From: Pleurotus ostreatus/Saccharomyces cerevisiae fusant
Taxonomy: Eukaryota > Opisthokonta
Assembly: GCA_024196135.1 (NCBI GenBank)
Contig: JAMQCK010000505.1
Coordinates: forward strand, 1 to 21,069
DNA length: 21,069 nt
Reading direction: 5' to 3'
Numbering within the stretch: the first letter of the stretch is position 1; the number at the start of each line of letters is the position of its first letter. Shown here one piece after another: positions 1 to 9,475 of this stretch. The position numbers and the translations under genes are program-made. The notes under the pieces were generated by a model. That model made no database searches. It was not told where the DNA came from and worked only from the letters and a program-made list of their open reading frames with translations.

Positions 1-499
1 GGGGGAAGCGGTCAGGTGTGTCCGCACACAGGCACCGTCACGACGGAGACAAACCAGACCATCACCCCCTCGTCGTCTCTTCCCTCTCCCGCGGCGGCAC
101 CAGCACCAGCACCGTCCCCGGCACATACACTCTGCGAGAATATCGCGAACGTCCGCCGACCAACTCCCAGCCCAGCACTCGAAGGCGATCACCAGACCAC
201 CGTCCCGGAGACATCACCTCAATTCAACCGCGATCACGTAAGCACGAATTAAACTTCGACTTGGTCACACGGAACCAAATGCAATTTTGATCGACTTGGA
301 AAACAAGGCCCGCACCTAAAATAGATTAATTTCCAGCATCCCGGTCCATCACCGTGCATGTCTGTCACTCGTCCATCACGAGAATGTCGCGGTGGCGGCT
401 CTCGAAACACGGTGGAGACGACGAGCAGCGCACGCGCTGGCACCTGTTCTCCGGGATGCTCGCCTCGGAAGCTCAGGTGTTTTCCGGGTGCTCGAGCAC

Positions 500-571
500 C
501 TGTTTCCCGCTCGTGCGCCTGTTTCCCGCTCGTGCGCCTGTTTCTCGCTCGAGCACTTGTTTCTGGCTCGG
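500..571. repeat. 19-bp tandem repeat, about 4 copies
   Basis: The unit ctgtttcccgctcgtgcgc occurs at 500-518 and 519-537. A diverged copy follows at 538-556 and a partial one at 557-571. The first two copies are identical, so the duplication is recent or maintained. No gene is associated with it. Confidence 0.9.
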
Positions 572-1112
572 TAGCTCCAGCACCGGATCCCCCTCCCTGT
601 CCTCGCTTCACGGCGCGTCGATCATCGTCCTAGGCGCCCCGGGTGGCGCGCGAGGGGTGTTTGGCGCTACCGGGGGCGCGTCTCGCGCTACCGGGAGCTC
701 CTCGTGCGTCGATGTCGGGTCTCCACCCTCGACGTCGGCTCCATCGAGCATCGACGTCGGCTCACCAATCTGCGGTGGCGCGACTCGCTCCATATCCTGC
801 AGGAGGACTCGCTCCCGAATCCTGACTCCTCGCGATGATTTTCACGCAGTTTCTGGTGGATTTCCTCGAGTGGTCCAGTTCACCTACAGCTCGTCGCAGT
901 CGTACTTCTCGTGTAGCATGTCTCTCTTACTCCTCGGCTAGTTTATGGCAGTCGCAAGCCTCTCTGGACCTGTCGCTTCTCGGATCGTTCTCTTCAATCT
1001 TCTGTTTCGCTCGCACCACCCATTTTGCGTCTCAGACTTTTTCTTGACGGCGCATCAACCTACATCAACGACCCAACAACGCCGCTTGATGCTCTTCGTG
1101 CCCTCTCAGTGG

Positions 1113-1154
1113 GCTCGATCGTGTCTGCAGCGAGCTCGATCGTGTCTGCAAGCG
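1113..1154. repeat. 21-bp tandem duplication
   Basis: Two adjacent copies of a 21-bp unit beginning gctcgatcgtgtctgca, at 1113-1133 and 1134-1154. They differ only near the 3' end. Confidence 0.85.
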
Positions 1155-1217
1155 GGACTTCTTCGCCAGTATACTCCGCGAATATCTGTCTCTATCGTAC
1201 CGCCCGTATCTCCATTT

Positions 1218-1286
1218 GACTCATGCTCATGCACCCCACGGACTCATGCTCATGCACCCAACGGACTCATGCTCATGCACCCAACC
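1218..1286. repeat. 23-bp tandem repeat, 3 copies
   Basis: The unit starts gactcatgctcatgcaccc and occurs at 1218-1240, 1241-1263 and 1264-1286. A partial fourth copy (gactcacatccatg) follows. Copies differ at one or two bases. Confidence 0.92.
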
Positions 1287-1356
1287 GACTCACATCCATG
1301 AAGCCTGCGCGGCCCAACTTCTTGCTCTATGCGTTCCGTTCCCCTGCCGGCCTGCG

Positions 1357-1390
1357 TTCTCGCGCTGAGGCCTACTTTCTCGCGCTGAGG
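1357..1390. repeat. Direct repeat, 20-bp period
   Basis: The 14-bp word ttctcgcgctgagg occurs at 1357-1370 and again at 1377-1390, giving a 20-bp period with a short diverged spacer. Confidence 0.75.
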
Positions 1391-1477
1391 ACGGCGCATC
1401 AGTGAACGCAACGGGCGCGCTGCTCCATTCCTTCCCGCCGCAGGCCGCAAAGGATGGTGGTCTTGATGATCGAGGTG

Positions 1478-1530
1478 CTGTCGGGCGACCAGCGCCGCAG
1501 GAGGGCTGTCGGGCGAGCAACGCCGCAGTG
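1478..1530. repeat. 28-bp imperfect tandem duplication
   Basis: Two copies of a unit beginning ctgtcgggcga, with cgccgcag further on. The first starts near 1478 and the second near 1506. They differ by a few substitutions in the middle. Confidence 0.7.
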
Positions 1531-1654
1531 GGCGTGGTTGTACTTGCGATGGCGGATGGCTCGCGACGAGGGGAAAGTTGCTCACGGGGAAATATTGGAG
1601 ACGTCGTGGCAGCTCTGCCACAAGACAGGCGCAGCCCTCACATCACGGGTAGAG

Positions 1655-1835
1655 GTGGTCAGCTCGTCCCCGCCTCTCCCAGTCAGCTCGTCCACGCCTC
1701 TTCCCGTCAGCCGCGCCCCGGTCCTCTCCGCCACCTCGTCAGCTCCCGACATCAGCCTCGTCAGCCACCCTCGCCGGCACTCCCGCTGCTCTTCGTCAGC
1801 CACCCCACTACCCTCGTCAGCCCCTCCTTGTCAGC
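1655..1835. repeat. Degenerate gtcagc-containing repeat tract
   Basis: The words ctcgtcagc and gtcagctcgtcc recur about every 20-30 bases through this C/T-rich stretch, in at least seven positions with diverged spacers. It looks like an old, heavily mutated minisatellite. Confidence 0.6.
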
Positions 1836-2626
1836 GAGTCGGTACACGGCGGCCACGAGTCTGCGTCGTGTCCTTGGGGCTCGGAGGGTGGGACTATGGC
1901 GCGCCCACGACGCGCTTCGAGTACCATGGGTCTAGGATACGCGCGTACCGGTGCCATGACGCGGGAAGGACCACGAGTATACGATCCCCGCACTTCTCAT
2001 CCTTGGATCTCGCATTCAACGGACCCACGCGCGTGCGGTATATTTTGGACGGCGCCACGAGCTCGCGCCGCCCACGCGCCTATGTCGAACCCGATATGAT
2101 GCGGGGGCGCCAACACCCGTGTAGGTGTGCCGGCATGGTCGACACTTCTCTGGTGGGCGGCCCCGAGGTCTTTCGTCACGATCGGCTTTGGGTTTGTGTC
2201 ATGCGCTAGTCAATCTGGGGACGCTCGACTCCCATCGCGGTCACAGTACGATTACGCTCGTGTTCTCTACCACTGACACACACGCTACTGCGCCTCCGTC
2301 ATCGCCCGAGTCCTTAGGGACCTCAGCCTCACCTCTCAGTCTTGACATCAACTCGTTAACGTCTGTATCACCACCCTAGCAGCGCATACACGTCCTTTGA
2401 CTCCCCCATACACGTCCCGCTCCCCCACACGCACACATCCTCCTTCTCCCCCGCAACACATCCTCCGCGCCCTCCATCTCAAGGCCGCGCGCGATGAAGC
2501 TCATTGTCTTGATGGCGCTCCTACACGAACTTCAACTATCGCCCTCTAACTTCAACTGTTGTCCCCCGTAACTTCGACTATTGTCTCGTGATCGCCGCCG
2601 TCGTCCTGCCTGCAACAGAGGACCAT

Positions 2627-2642
2627 CATTCATATATGAATG
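2627..2642. repeat. 16-bp perfect palindrome
   Basis: The sequence cattcatatatgaatg equals its own reverse complement. The word gaatgtcc recurs about 25 bases downstream. No binding factor can be named; it may be chance in an AT-rich patch. Confidence 0.6.
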
Positions 2643-2884
2643 TCCATCTCTCCATATAAGAATGTCCAATCTTTACAGCCAAAAGACCATTCTCTACCTA
2701 TGCGACCAAACTTCAACTGATGCCCCGTGATCCCTACAAAAGTTCAACATGCGCGCTCGTGACCACTTGTAAAACTCCGCCGCTTTCAAGGTAATACGCC
2801 ATCCTCTCGCGCGCGACGCCCGTGATCACCTCCATCTCTCGCGACCCACCTCTGCTTCAGCGCCTTCCGGTTCCGTCGCTGTTC

Positions 2885-2953
2885 ACTCATCAACTGGAGG
2901 GCCGTCCAATCATAAACTGGAGGGCCGTCCACTCATCAACTGGAGGGCCGACC
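2885..2953. repeat. 23-bp tandem repeat, 3 copies
   Basis: Units at 2885-2907, 2908-2930 and 2931-2953 share the core aactggagggccg. The first and third copies are nearly identical (actcatcaactggagggccg); the middle copy carries a few substitutions. Confidence 0.92.
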
Positions 2954-3075
2954 TCTCGTAGCCGCCGGAGCAAGGCGTGCAAACGACTGGAGCCGCCCGC
3001 GCAACCGTCCCAACCCCCGCTCGGCGCCAGCTGGAGCGAGCTCCCCGCTCAGTACTCTGGACGCCGGGCGCGGGC

Positions 3076-3119
3076 GGGTGATGGTCGGAGTGCAGGAGGG
3101 TGATGGTCGGAGTGCAGGA
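3076..3119. repeat. 22-bp perfect tandem duplication
   Basis: Two identical copies of a unit beginning gggtgatggtcggagtgcag, at 3076-3097 and 3098-3119. Confidence 0.9.
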
Positions 3120-4595
3120 GGGTGGCGCTAGAGCAGGTGATGACGCGCCTGTAGACGACTGCGGGCGGGAGGGAGTCATCGAGGCGCTGTGGGCGCCTTA
3201 CCAGCAGGGTGGCGTATCATAAGGAGGGTGGCGCGTAGCGGGCTGCTAGCGCGTCCCACGCTTTTCGGCGCTAATCCCTTATCACGGCCAAGGTGCATTA
3301 GCGCGTCATCGTGCGTGGTTGCGTCCGTACCGCCTGCTCCATTACGAATTATTGGAATTACTGACTAAAATTCTCAGCCAGCTGTCGTCGCAGTTGCATT
3401 TTCCGGCGCCAGCTCTTTCTGCTAGACCTCTGCGAAATTCGACGGACCTCTTCCAGCAATATCCGCTCAGATATCGACCCAGAAGGACCACAGCGACGTA
3501 CGACGTCAAGACAAGTCCAGGAAAATTTGCTCGCTTGGGCTGGAGTACGCCTCTGGCGACGTCTTCTAGCAGCTCAGCTACAGCAGCCAACAGTCCGATT
3601 TCTGCAGCCCGACGCTCGCGCAGAACCTGCATGATCTTCACCCTCCCGCGAGACGTTGGCCTTCGCGGACTTCCAACGCGTCTTCTGGCATTTCTTTTCG
3701 ACAGTCGACTTCAGCACCCGCCTCCAGTACTCCGAGCCTCGCGGAAGAAGTACTGTCATCCGTGAAGGAAGACATGCGATTCCTCGCCCTCGCTGGACAG
3801 GTCTTCTTGAGGTTCGTTCGACTCGACCCTTTCTTCTGGCATTTCTTTTGGAACCTAACCTCAGCAGTCCCTCTGGACTTCGACCAAGCAACCCGGACTC
3901 CAGGACTCCGACGCTCACGGGAGAATCCTCAACACGCGAGAAGGACGTGCGGGTCGCGTAGGACATTGACGCGTCGGCCCTAGCGTATCGACGCGTCGCT
4001 GCCTAGCGCGGTCGCGTGGCGCATTGACGCGCCCGTTTCGTGTTCAGCCGTCTAGTTGGTCCAGCTCACGTTGCCCTCCACCACTGTGGTTTCCCGCAAA
4101 TCTTCCAGCCAACAACCGGCCTACTTGAGGCGGATCTTCTCGCTCGACAACGCCTGTCCTCTCCAGCAAACTTCTCGCCCATTTGATCCGAGCACATTCC
4201 TCGGTTCAACCAGAATCGTCTTCGGGATTTTCGGAGGCGAAAGAGGTGGCGGCGAGCGACGCTCTACCGTAGACGCACGCGACTCAAATGACAATGGACG
4301 CATGGCTCTTTCACGACAGACGGTAAGGTAGTTCTCGTCAGTTTTTGCTTTATATCCTTTCGCGTAGTATGTCCTATAGTTACTGCAGACGTTTGCGGCA
4401 GCATTGCTCTTGACGACGATGCAGGATGACGCTGGAGACCCTCATGAGCCCAGCATACCAAAATCGAGATAGATAAATCACACTTCAACCTCTGACTTCG
4501 CTTGCGCGGACCTCCCCTCCCATCCGTGCTTCCGCACAGTCGAAATCAAGTCGAAATCCACGAAGTTCAACTTCTGGTCACGTTCCCGGCAAATG

Positions 4596-4651
4596 CCGAG
4601 GATCCGGACCGAGTGGTCACCGACTGCCGAACCCGAGCTCGCTGGTATAAG
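4596..4651 (+). promoter_or_regulatory. Putative reductase promoter: CCGAGG and TATA-like box
   Basis: A TATA-like gtataag lies at about 4645-4651, roughly 195 bases before the start codon. CCGAGG lies at 4596-4601. CCGAGG is the reverse complement of CCTCGG, the core bound by FarA/FarB-type zinc-cluster regulators of fatty-acid genes in ascomycete moulds. The link to a basidiomycete gene is only an inference, and the hexamer occurs elsewhere in this GC-rich window, so it may be chance. Confidence 0.3.
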
Positions 4652-4842
4652 ACTCCATCACCCCTTGCCTCTTGCCATCTCAGGACTCCTGCTCTCTTCT
4701 ATACCTCACGAGAGTCGTCTTCGTACATTGCTAACACTGCTGTTCTACTCTGAATACGGCTTCATCGCGCCACGCCTCACCAGCCGAACCTAGGACGAGA
4801 TTTTCCCACGAACCAGCCTAACACGCGCACTCACCCCCCACC

Positions 4843-7064
4843 ATGGCCCTCAAATCCTACGCCGCCCCGGTCGCGAACTCGACGGACGTGTTCCAGCCGA
4901 ATATCTTCAAGGGCAAGGTCCTCTTCTGCACGGGCGGCGGCTCGGGCATATGCCGCGCGATGACTGAGGCGATTGTGGGTGGGTTTATTGTCGAAGCAGT
5001 GTTTCTTGCTAAAGGGGAATTTTTGTAGATGCGCCACGGCGCGAGGGCGACTATTGTGGGGAGAAAGTGAGTGTGTTCTTCGTATGCGTGGGGAGTCGCG
5101 CGAAGGTCTGCAGAGAATGTCGAACATTCACGTGCTAGGCGCGCGCCAAATGAACGTGCCACGTGCTACGGGCGCCTCTACTGGTTGAGCAAGCCTCGCC
5201 AAAAGCCCTTAATGATTCACCCTCCTCAGACTCGACCGTCTCACCCAAACCGCCAAGGAGCTCTCCGCCGCGACCGGCCAGGACTGCCTCGCCGCGCAGG
5301 CGGACGTGCGCAAGCCGGAGACGCTGCGGGACGCGGTGGCGAAGACGATTGAGAAATATGGGCGGATTGACTTCGTGATTTGTGGTGAGTGGTTGAGTCT
5401 TGGTTTAGTGCTGTGGTTCTGGGTGCGATGGCGAGCGCGGGGCTACGACTGCCTGAATGGGGTCAATGACATGCGGTGGCCGAGTGGGGCGTGCCTCCTG
5501 AATGGGGTGAATGGCATGCGTTCCCTGAATAGGATCTCGCCATAAGGATGTCGCGCAAGTCTATCTCGCGTCTATGCAGGGTCTCGCACTCCGAGATCTC
5601 CTTTTCTATTGCGTTTGTATACGCCCATACGCTTATGGCGCTACGTTGTATACTCCACGCGCATGGATCTTGTTCAGTTCCTCTATCACATCCCTATTCA
5701 CCCATTGATTCTATCTCCTTTATCTCCTATACTGGTTCGTTTACTTGGCACCGACTCTATCCTTGCTGTTCATCGTCTATTAGGACTCTATACTTCATTC
5801 ATGACGACTCTATACCCTCTTCATCACACTATACTCCCTCCATGGCGATCCTATGCTGTCTATCGTGGCCATATGCTCGTATGCTGACTCTCCCTATTAG
5901 GCGCCGCTGGCAACTTCCTCGCGCCCATCTCTGGCCTCTCCGAGAACGGCTTCCGCACGGTCATTGAGATCGATACGGTGCGTGTCTTCACTATACTCTT
6001 CGTCCTCCTTCCTTTTTTCGTGCCTTCCGATTTCTTCACGTTCATCCATTGCTCTGCCAAGCGCACCTCATACATACAATAAACCCTTCCACGCGTGTCT
6101 TGATACACGCACGGCGGACCGCGTGCTGGTTCATCTGTGTCGGGCCGCACATTCCGTTCCATGTTCAGTTGTCGATGCCGCTGCTGTTCTCTATCCCGCT
6201 TCATATTCAATCATGATCCTACCTCATGTTCAGTTCACTTCTCGCTACAAATTCAGTCGCGTTTCCGCTCCAAGTTCATCTGCATTGCCCCTTCATGTTC
6301 ATTTGTATTCCCCTTCATGTTCACTTGTTGATCCCGCTACTGAGTGGCTAAACCGTCTTACCCGCTGAATAGATCGGCACGTACAACACCATCAAGGCGA
6401 CGCTCCAGCATGTACGCGCGACCCATGGCGCGTACATACACGTGAGCGCGACCTTGCATTATAATGGTGCGTAATTTCCCTTTTTTTCGGGATAGATAGT
6501 CTTGTACTGGGGCGTCCTGCTGTCGCACCACGATCTTTGCCGGGATATATGGTAGAAGAGGCAGACTAACGTCTTGCATGTAGGTACACCGTACCAAGTG
6601 CATGTATCCGCGGCGAAGGCTGGCGTCGACGCGCTCTCTGCCGTGCTCGCCGTCGAGGAGGGCCCTCACGGCGTGCGCTCGAACGTGATCGCCCCTGGAC
6701 CCATCGCTGGCACGGAGGGCATGGACAGGTTGTCGGCGAAGGTGCGTCTCGGATATCCTCTCTTTCTACTATTTGATTCGTTCATCCCCCCCTCTTGCTA
6801 CCCTTCCACCTCATACTAACCTCAGCCCAGGGCCCAGACCGCCCCACCCGCGTCGACGACCTCATGCCCGCGGGCCGCATGGGCGACCTCCGCGACATCG
6901 CGAACGCTGCGGTCTTCCTCTTTTCCGACGCCGCCGCGTTCATCACGGGGCAGGTCCTCCCCGTCGACGGCGGCAGCGAGCACCTGCGCACGACGCAGCT
7001 GCCGTACCCGGCCTCGGTGCTCGACCCGGAGGGCGTGCAGTCGATGATCAAGGCGCGGATGTGA
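4843..7064 (+). CDS. Peroxisomal-type 2,4-dienoyl-CoA reductase (SDR family)
   Basis: NADPH-dependent short-chain dehydrogenase that reduces 2,4-dienoyl-CoA during beta-oxidation of unsaturated fatty acids, related to yeast Sps19 and animal DECR2. Exons: 4843-4974, 5029-5066, 5230-5384, 5901-5977, 6373-6466, 6584-6741 and 6831-7064. All introns are GT-AG and the phases close to 295 residues, a normal length. Visible motifs are the cofactor loop TGGGSGI (30-36), GRK (55-57), ADV (81-83), GAAGNFLAP (109-117) and IDT-IGT with Asp133. The active-site segment [13 protein letters not shown] has Lys177, and there is no classical YxxxK tyrosine, as in the DECR2/Sps19 branch. [10 protein letters not shown] lies at 202-211. 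The C-terminus ARM fits a loose PTS1 pattern, suggesting peroxisomal import. The start codon lies in caccATGG, a good context. Introns 3 and 4 are unusually long. Mitochondrial DECR1-like function is less likely. Confidence 0.93.
5452..5533. repeat. 24-bp spaced repeat in reductase intron 3
   Basis: A 24-bp unit beginning cctgaatgggg occurs at 5452-5475 and 5497-5520 with two mismatches. A partial copy, cctgaatagg, lies at 5524-5533. All lie inside the 516-base intron 5385-5900, whose remainder is a CTAT-rich low-complexity tract. Confidence 0.8.
6155..6340. repeat. Degenerate minisatellite in reductase intron 4
   Basis: The words catgttcagtt, catattcaat, aaattcagtc, aagttcatct and catgttcattt recur about every 25-35 bases, often preceded by ccgcttc or cccctt. 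They make about seven diverged units inside the 395-base intron 5978-6372. Confidence 0.7.
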
Positions 7065-9475
7065 GGGATCGATGTGGGTGTGGGGAGAAGGACGGGGGTG
7101 GTGGCATCTAGGGAAGGATTTGAGGATATACTCATGAGAGGGTGCGATGCGGGTGCGACTTTCGCTTCATGGCCTTCGGACGATATTCCCCATAGGGAAG
7201 GCTTCATATACTGCTTGTCATATGCTACACAATGACATGCTATCCCGACGACGCAGATCCGAATATATCGTTCAACTCAACGCTCATACAACCCGAATAT
7301 ATGGACGCGAGCGAGCACCCACCACGCGCTCTCGTGTCAATGTTAGGCTGGACAGGATAGACGTCGTCCCTAGCTCGCACGCGCTGCTGATGATAGACTT
7401 TCCACTAGGAAATACCTGGGGGACCCGAAATACGCTGCGAACTGAAGAGGATTTGCGCTCTTAGGCTGCCACAATCGCTAGTCCGGTGTGTAGGCGCGGG
7501 TCGGGGCTCGAGGCAAGCTGGCTCGCGGTCGATTCGTGGACTAGCGTCTCCGAGTAGTACGGGCTTCTGGGTCAGTAGTTGGTGGGGACGTCAGCCGGAT
7601 GAGGTCGAAGATGCCGACGGTGGCTACTTGCGCGCAGTTGCCATGGGCGAGGGCGTATTAGGGTGACAGTAACCCATCATGACGATCGGGTGGCTCATCT
7701 CAAGAGCTGCGAGGGTAGCTCAGCGGGGCGAGGGCAAAGGTTTGCCTGGGAGGATGTTCAGCGCAGCTCGACGTGGTCACGATCTACCTCCTGTCGTATC
7801 ATGCGCGACAGACATCCTCCGCCTCCGACTTCTACCAAGCCACGGATAACTTCCCGGGCTGTCACGACCACCTCTTGGCACCGACGACAGAGCGGCGACA
7901 GGGAATATTGAGCACCCTCGCGCCACAAAACAAAATCAAAGGGAATCGGAATTGATATATTATGTGGGTGATTTATGGCACGAATACGTACCTCGGAATC
8001 TCTGAAGATCAGAAAGTAATTTAGACGTGGATATATCGATCGATGGGCGTCTGCGTCTTGCAATTGCGTCGCAGACGCATGTCGGGCTGCGGAGAAGACA
8101 TGGCAGGATAAGACGGACTTCAGACGGACGTCATGCTCACCCAACCCGTCCGAATCGCATTCTGGGGCCGCAGCTCGGCACTTCGCGCGGGACGGCGGAG
8201 AGGCGCAGTCAGCCTCCCTGCCTGGGTCAAGTTAGCGCGCTTTCCGCGCCACAGGCGAGAGCGTACCTCAACGGGAGGCGGCATAGATAGGTGCTGACGA
8301 CCGGGCGCTCTTCGACCGGCGGCGCCATGCGCGAGCTCTTTCGAAAATGCAACCGTAGATCTGCGCAAGTCGGCTGGTGTACGCTTGTAGGCGCATAGGT
8401 AGGGTGACCCTGGAGTCTTGTGTATATTTTCTCGATTTTCTTTCGCTGTCTAAACGTGAACTTCTGTCCTCAGTCGGTCTCCCGGCAGAGTAAAGGGCGA
8501 CATGTCCCTATTTTGCGCTACGGAACCTTGCTCACTGCGCACTGAGTCATGAAGCTCCTTGCCTTGGGAGAGAATTACGAGAGGACGGACCTTGAGCGCA
8601 AAGACCTCGGTTTCCTGAGGTGCGAACGTGGTGATAGCACAGCTCGATTCTATGTCCGTTCGGTCATGACGCCGACGAGCTGAGCCCTCTGCGAGGCTCC
8701 TCACTAAAAGCGCTTCACTGCTCATAACATGACGTTCGAGGGGTGTGGAATGAAGGACGCGAAGGTGATGAACATGCCCTGCGAGACAATAAGATCAGCA
8801 TGTGATGTAGCGTGAGAGGACGGCAAATGCTCACCCCTGAGAAGTATCGGTGACGGCACCCTCACGCATGTCGAGAGCTCGGCGGCGCCCTGTGCCAGCA
8901 GGCACCTACCGACCAGCGACGAGCCTCGACTGACCAAGCGGTCAAAAAAAGCAGCCAAGCACGGCTAACACTCCGCGCATGATTACCCCGATGGGAAAGA
9001 AAGGGAAGATCCCGCGTGGAATGAAAGTTCAGACTCACCGTTCCCCGTCGCACTGCCCGGGCGACGGCTCGTCGAGTGCAGTCTCAGCCCGCGATGCAAC
9101 ACCCGTGATAATCGATCGTCGTGGAGACGCTGGTATTGGCACTGATGGAAGGGCTGATACAGAGAATCCAACATAGCTGCGAGATCCGGAAAATGCGGCA
9201 GGAACGAGGCGGGCTCCAAGTCTTCGTGCGAGCCAGCTCGCCAGCCCATAAGCGCGTCGCCGCCCGCAAGAGGGACTGAGCGTAATCTATCATGTCCGCG
9301 TTGGCGACGGGCATAGCCTGGGACCGATGTTCGGGGAGGCTGAGGAGAGAGGCCGCGTTAGCGCGGCCCAGCGGTCGTTCATCAGCGCGTGACGAGACTC
9401 ACCTCCGAAAATGCCTCCCAGCTTCCTAGCTGCACAAGACGGTCTCGAACGGCGTATAATCGATGCTGGTGACTC
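7065..9475. other. Intergenic region without a supported gene
   Basis: This stretch lies between the 3' ends of the reductase (+) and the F-box gene (-). It must contain both 3' UTRs. Minus-strand fragments around 8450-9310 show coding-like pieces and GT/AG-like borders, for example a short stretch near 8960 reading WSVEARRWSVGA. I could not chain them into one frame with consistent phases or match them to a family with confidence. A decayed gene is possible. Near its centre lies an inverted repeat (see 8047-8078). Confidence 0.55.
8047..8078. repeat. 9-bp inverted repeat (hairpin)
   Basis: The arm gcgtctgcg at 8047-8055 pairs perfectly with cgcagacgc at 8070-8078 around a 14-base loop that itself contains the palindrome gcaattgc. 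It could form a stem-loop in RNA or a symmetric protein-binding site. No function is evident. Confidence 0.65.

Larger units (their letters stand above)
1..4842. other. Repeat-rich region without a supported gene
   Basis: About 4.8 kb upstream of the reductase gene. Open frames exist on both strands because GC content is high, but none shows a recognisable domain, a coherent exon chain or a plausible amino-acid composition; most read as Ser/Pro/Arg-rich shadows. What it does hold is a series of short, unrelated tandem duplications (listed separately), degenerate repeats of aacttcaact type around 2528-2590, and a 16-bp perfect palindrome at 2627-2642. The last 250 bases are the likely promoter and 5' UTR of the reductase. 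A decayed mobile element cannot be excluded, but I see no transposase or reverse-transcriptase motif. Confidence 0.6.

Noticed and set aside
354..941. 195-aa plus-strand open frame in the left flank
   Set aside because: Ser/Arg/Cys-rich, spans the 19-bp tandem repeat, has no recognisable domain and no splice context.
1218..1286. CRISPR-like array
   Set aside because: The copies are directly adjacent without unique spacers; this is a minisatellite in a eukaryotic genome.
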